From assembly GCA_963663905.2 (NCBI GenBank), contig OY760657.1, forward strand, positions 3,038,001-3,102,000: 64,000 bases of DNA. Direction: 5' to 3'. The translations under genes were made by a program, and so were the position numbers. Below, piece after piece: positions 61,534-64,000 of this stretch. The first letter of the stretch is position 1, and each line of letters opens with the position of its first letter. Source of the DNA: Saccharicrinis sp963663905 (lineage in GTDB: Bacteria > Bacteroidota > Bacteroidia > Bacteroidales > Marinilabiliaceae). The notes beneath the pieces are model-generated. The model searched no databases, had not been told where the DNA came from, and saw nothing but the letters and a program-made list of their open reading frames with translations.

Positions 61534-62193
61534 ATATTACATGTTTTTAACCGCAAAGAACGCCAAGGTGTTTTCTCAAAGAACTCTAAGAAACAACAAA
61601 GCTATTAATTGAATTTGCGTAATTAGTGCAATTAGTGGACAAATATTAGTGGTGAGTATTGAGAGATGAGTAATAAGCAGTTAATTCATATCATTAATAG
61701 ACAAATATAAGTTGTAAGTAATGAGTAGTTTCCAGCATAATAACCTAACAGCGTTTATTACCAAGCTGTAAATAAGCTTCTCCCCTTTGGGGAGATTGAG
61801 AGGGGCTTTTCAATTTTAACCGCAAAGAACGCCAAGGAGTTTTCGCAAAGAGCGCTAAGAAAATGCAAATATGCATTTTAATAATTCGAGTAATTAGTGC
61901 AATTAGTGGACAAATATAAGTGGTATGTGAGGAGTAGTAAGTAGTGAGATGGTGAGTAAGAAGTATTTAAAATCGTCAAATTCGTTTGTTCCCAATAATC
62001 ATTGCAAAGCAATAAATAATCTGCGTTAATCTGATTAATCTGCGAACCATTTTTAAATAGTGAGTGATGAGTAGTGAGAGGCGAGTGGGGTGTATTTAAA
62101 TTCGTGTTTTTCGTGGACAAATATAAGTTGCAAGTAATAAGTATTTAAATTAGTGCAATTCGTAAAAATTCCCGTAAATTCGCTGACCAAAAA
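61534..62193. repeat. Array continues (variant A unit) to the last glycosyltransferase
   Basis: TTTTTAACCGCAAAGAACGC at 61545 and a full variant A unit from 61742 (AACCTAACAGCG) to about 62044, then a run of GTGAGTGATGAGTAGTGAGA-type DNA (62059-62092). A final AAATTCCCGTAAATTCGCTGACC precedes the start codon at 62194. A minus-strand frame (61878-62120) is repeat-derived and not a gene. Confidence 0.8.
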
Positions 62194-63624
62194 ATGAAAA
62201 TAATCCTTATCATATATCCACACTGGTGGCCCAATAATATGGCTGGAGTACAGCGCCCTCGTTTAATAGGTAATTACCTGAAAGAACATGGCTGGCAACC
62301 CAGAGTATTGACCGTAAAAGAAGAATACTATGAAGAAAAACCGGATCCGGATTTTCATAAAATATTCTCTGATGATTTTAAGGTAACACGTGTTGATGCA
62401 TTACCTGCCAATAAATCTCAAAAGAAAACCAAAGGTTTTATTCTTCTACGTTTTCTCTACTCACTACTCACTGCTCATTACTCGCTACGTTTAATCGGTG
62501 ATATTGGCCTAAGAGCATTCTTTCAACTTTATAAAGGAGCAAAACATATTATTGCAACCGAAAAAATAGACTTTATCTGGTTACCTATCCCCTCTTTTTA
62601 TAATGCTTTATTAGGTAGATTACTATACGATAAAACAAAAGTACCTTACGGTATTGATTATATAGATCCATGGGTACGTGATATCAGTAATCAAAGAAAC
62701 CTACGAGCCACAATGAGCCAATGGGTAGCCCGTATACTTGAACCCATAGCCATTAAAAATGTAAGTGTTATAAGTGGTGTCAGTACACCTTATTATGCTC
62801 CGGCTATACAGCGTAATTTTCCAAGTATTGCAAACGAACTACTCAACTCAAATTCTAATGACCTAAATACTAATTCACTACTCACAACTCACAACTCTCC
62901 TCTCGCCACTAATCCCAACACCAACTTCCCCATCACCCACGTAGCCATGCCCTACGGTTTTGACCCCAATGACCATAAAATCAAACTTGATAACATAGAG
63001 TTTCCCTGGTTTACAACTCAAAACTCAAAACTCACCTCTCACAACTCCAAAGTCTGGCTCTACGCAGGAGCATTCCTTCCTAACAGCCATATCTTAATGG
63101 ATGCATTTTTTAACGCTATTTCCAATTTAAGAAAACAAGGGTTGTGGGATGAGACTATCCAACTTTGGTTTATTGGAACCGGACCATACCCTGCCAAAAG
63201 AATTACTGCTTATGCCAAAGACCATCTAATTGATGATATTGTATTTGAGAACAGAGACCGCTATCCATTCCTGCATATACTAAATTTTTTATCTGCTGCA
63301 GATACAGTTATGGTAATAGGAAGTACTGAACAACATTATACCGCCAGTAAAACCTACCAATCCATATTAAGTGAACGCCCCATAGTCAGCATCTTTCATC
63401 ACGAAAGTAGTGCAATAAAAGTCATGCAAGACTGTAAAGCTGATCAATTTACAGTGCGTTACAAACCTGAAATGAAGCAAGAAGATATAGTATCTGCTTT
63501 TGAAAAAACAATTATCAAAAGATTAAACAGCAACAATTGGCAACCTGATTTATCAGCCCTTGATCAGTATTCTGCAAACGAAAGTGCAAGAAAGTTGGTA
63601 GAGGCGATTGAAAGAGTTATATAG
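62194..63624 (+). CDS. Family 4-like glycosyltransferase with repeat-derived inserts
   Basis: A 476-residue GT-B enzyme: ILIIYPHWWPNNMAGVQRPRLIGNYLKEHGW and TKVPYGIDYIDPWVRDISNQRNLRATMSQWVARILEPIAIKNV, then in the C-terminal domain VWLYAGAFLPNSHILMDAFFNAI and FIGTGPYPAKRITAYAK. It is 50-100 residues longer than usual. Three segments, YSLLTAHYSLRLIGD, NSLLTTHNSPLATNPNTNF and TTQNSKLTSHNSKVWLYAG, are encoded by the array's low-complexity DNA and explain part of the extra length. The frame remains open. Confidence 0.87.
   Translation: MKIILIIYPHWWPNNMAGVQRPRLIGNYLKEHGWQPRVLTVKEEYYEEKPDPDFHKIFSDDFKVTRVDALPANKSQKKTKGFILLRFLYSLLTAHYSLRLIGDIGLRAFFQLYKGAKHIIATEKIDFIWLPIPSFYNALLGRLLYDKTKVPYGIDYIDPWVRDISNQRNLRATMSQWVARILEPIAIKNVSVISGVSTPYYAPAIQRNFPSIANELLNSNSNDLNTNSLLTTHNSPLATNPNTNFPITHVAMPYGFDPNDHKIKLDNIEFPWFTTQNSKLTSHNSKVWLYAGAFLPNSHILMDAFFNAISNLRKQGLWDETIQLWFIGTGPYPAKRITAYAKDHLIDDIVFENRDRYPFLHILNFLSAADTVMVIGSTEQHYTASKTYQSILSERPIVSIFHHESSAIKVMQDCKADQFTVRYKPEMKQEDIVSAFEKTIIKRLNSNNWQPDLSALDQYSANESARKLVEAIERVI
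62454..62489 (-). repeat. In-frame low-complexity repeat in the last glycosyltransferase gene (1)
   Basis: TCTCTACTCACTACTCACTG followed by CTCATTACTCGC encodes YSLLTAHYSL. Its reverse complement is the intergenic GTAATGAGCAGTGAGTAGTGAG-like word. Confidence 0.75.
62872..62927 (-). repeat. In-frame low-complexity repeat in the last glycosyltransferase gene (2)
   Basis: AATTCACTACTCACAACTCA and CAACTCTCCTCTCGCCACTA encode NSLLTTHNSPLATN. Composition (C and T rich on the plus strand, few G) differs from the flanking codons. Confidence 0.75.
63011..63049 (-). repeat. In-frame low-complexity repeat in the last glycosyltransferase gene (3)
   Basis: TTACAACTCAAAACTCAAAA and CTCACCTCTCACAACTCC encode TTQNSKLTSHNSK, directly before the first strand (VWLYAG) of the C-terminal domain. 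Confidence 0.75.
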
Positions 63625-63717
63625 TAGTTAGTGGCGAGTAATGAGTTGTGAGTAGTAAGTTAGGAGTTGTGAGACGTGAGTGATGAGTTACAAATTTAAT
63701 AAATCAAACCATTAATT
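63625..63717. repeat. Low-complexity GTGAGTAGT spacer
   Basis: Directly after the stop codon: TTAGTGGCGAGTAATGAGTTG, TGAGTAGTAAGTTAGGAGTTG, TGAGACGTGAGTGATGAGTT. It is the plus-strand (stop-containing) orientation of the word found inside the preceding gene. Confidence 0.75.
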
Positions 63718-64000
63718 ATGAGTATTATAAAAAGTTTTAAAGATTTAATTGTATACCAAAAAGCATTTAAATTATCAATGGAAATTTTTAATACCTCTAA
63801 ATCATTTCCAAAAGAAGAAAGATATGCATTGACTGATCAGATTCGTAGATCATCTCGTTCTATTTGTGCAAATATAGCTGAAGCCTGGGCTAAAAAGATA
63901 TACATAAAATCATTTGTACATAAATTATCAGACTCTCTTGGTGAAGAATATGAAACAGAAGTTTGGCTGGACTATTGCAAAGAATGCGAATATATTGAAG
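63718..64000 (+). CDS. Four-helix-bundle protein (IVS type), cut by the window end
   Basis: The visible 94 codons are MSIIKSFKDLIVYQKAFKLSMEIFNTSKSFPKEERYALTDQIRRSSRSICANIAEAWAKK and on to the window edge. The pattern is the same family as the gene at 27210-27578 (Q.RR.S.SI..NIAE). The 3' end lies outside the window. It follows a low-complexity spacer at the end of the polysaccharide locus. The function is unknown. Confidence 0.85.
   Translation, partial: MSIIKSFKDLIVYQKAFKLSMEIFNTSKSFPKEERYALTDQIRRSSRSICANIAEAWAKKIYIKSFVHKLSDSLGEEYETEVWLDYCKECEYIE

Noticed and set aside
57654..62120. Minus-strand open frames at 57654-57998, 59673-59993 and 61878-62120 with similar peptides (TTHNSSHTTYICPLIALITRIIKMHICIFLALFAK).
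   Set aside because: They are the antisense of the repeat units and similar only because the repeat is. They have no independent start signal, domain or conservation beyond the array.
1..64000. tRNA, rRNA, transposase, integrase or phage genes.
   Set aside because: None of the spacers showed a tRNA-like CCA/T-loop pattern, and no protein matched a transposase, recombinase or phage structural family.

Overview
The window is AT-rich DNA from a member of the Bacteroidota, most likely Bacteroidales/Marinilabiliales (inference). Supporting signs are TAnnTTTG-type promoter boxes, an UpxY-type NusG paralogue opening a polysaccharide locus, a large TPR protein, a stand-alone ftsE, and a class I fumarase. 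Ferredoxin-fused MinD-like ATPases with several NifX-like proteins suggest an anaerobe or facultative anaerobe. I saw no rRNA, tRNA, CRISPR array, transposase or integrase.

Region 1 (1-25.4 kb) is mostly housekeeping: a secreted TPR protein, FtsE, a class I aminotransferase, and a short operon of a membrane protein, a Wzc/Wzz-type tyrosine autokinase and MurB. It continues with a minus-strand metallocofactor-like cluster (two NifX-like proteins, a DUF89 protein, two MinD/ferredoxin ATPases, a thioesterase, and DUF134 behind a double-palindrome promoter). Then come a MATE transporter, a DUF255/thioredoxin-fold protein, a DUF3820 protein, SerB, a THUMP rRNA methyltransferase, a secreted CarboxypepD_reg-like protein, an orphan NifX-like protein with a Cys/Ser tail, and fumarase.

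Region 2 (25.7-63.6 kb) is one long plus-strand surface-polysaccharide locus. UpxY and an untranslated leader precede cysC, a UDP-glucuronate-type epimerase and the ABC exporter wzm/wzt. After wzt come about 14 glycosyltransferases, a GT11 fucosyltransferase, a GT61-like enzyme, an MBOAT O-acyltransferase between two SGNH-like membrane proteins, three hexapeptide acyltransferases, a DegT aminotransferase beside one of them (a VioA/VioB-like pair), and two methyltransferases. The likely product is an ABC-exported, O-acylated, possibly N-acylated glycan whose terminus is recognised by the variable Wzt C-domain. No initiating glycosyltransferase, Wzx or Wzy is visible.

The locus is riddled with dispersed intergenic repeats and small accessory cassettes. 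A GxxExxY gene (frameshifted) and an MNT/UPF0332 pair split wzm from wzt, and the second cassette is bracketed by a perfect 31-bp copy of the wzt start. A tandem array of a roughly 352-bp unit in two alternating variants (57.7-62.1 kb) carries an MNT/HepT pair and a DUF4143 ATPase embedded in it. The low-complexity part of the repeat (GTGAGTAGTGAG-like) also lies in frame inside three glycosyltransferase genes, always in the stop-free orientation. These repeat and cassette observations are the most novel part of the window.
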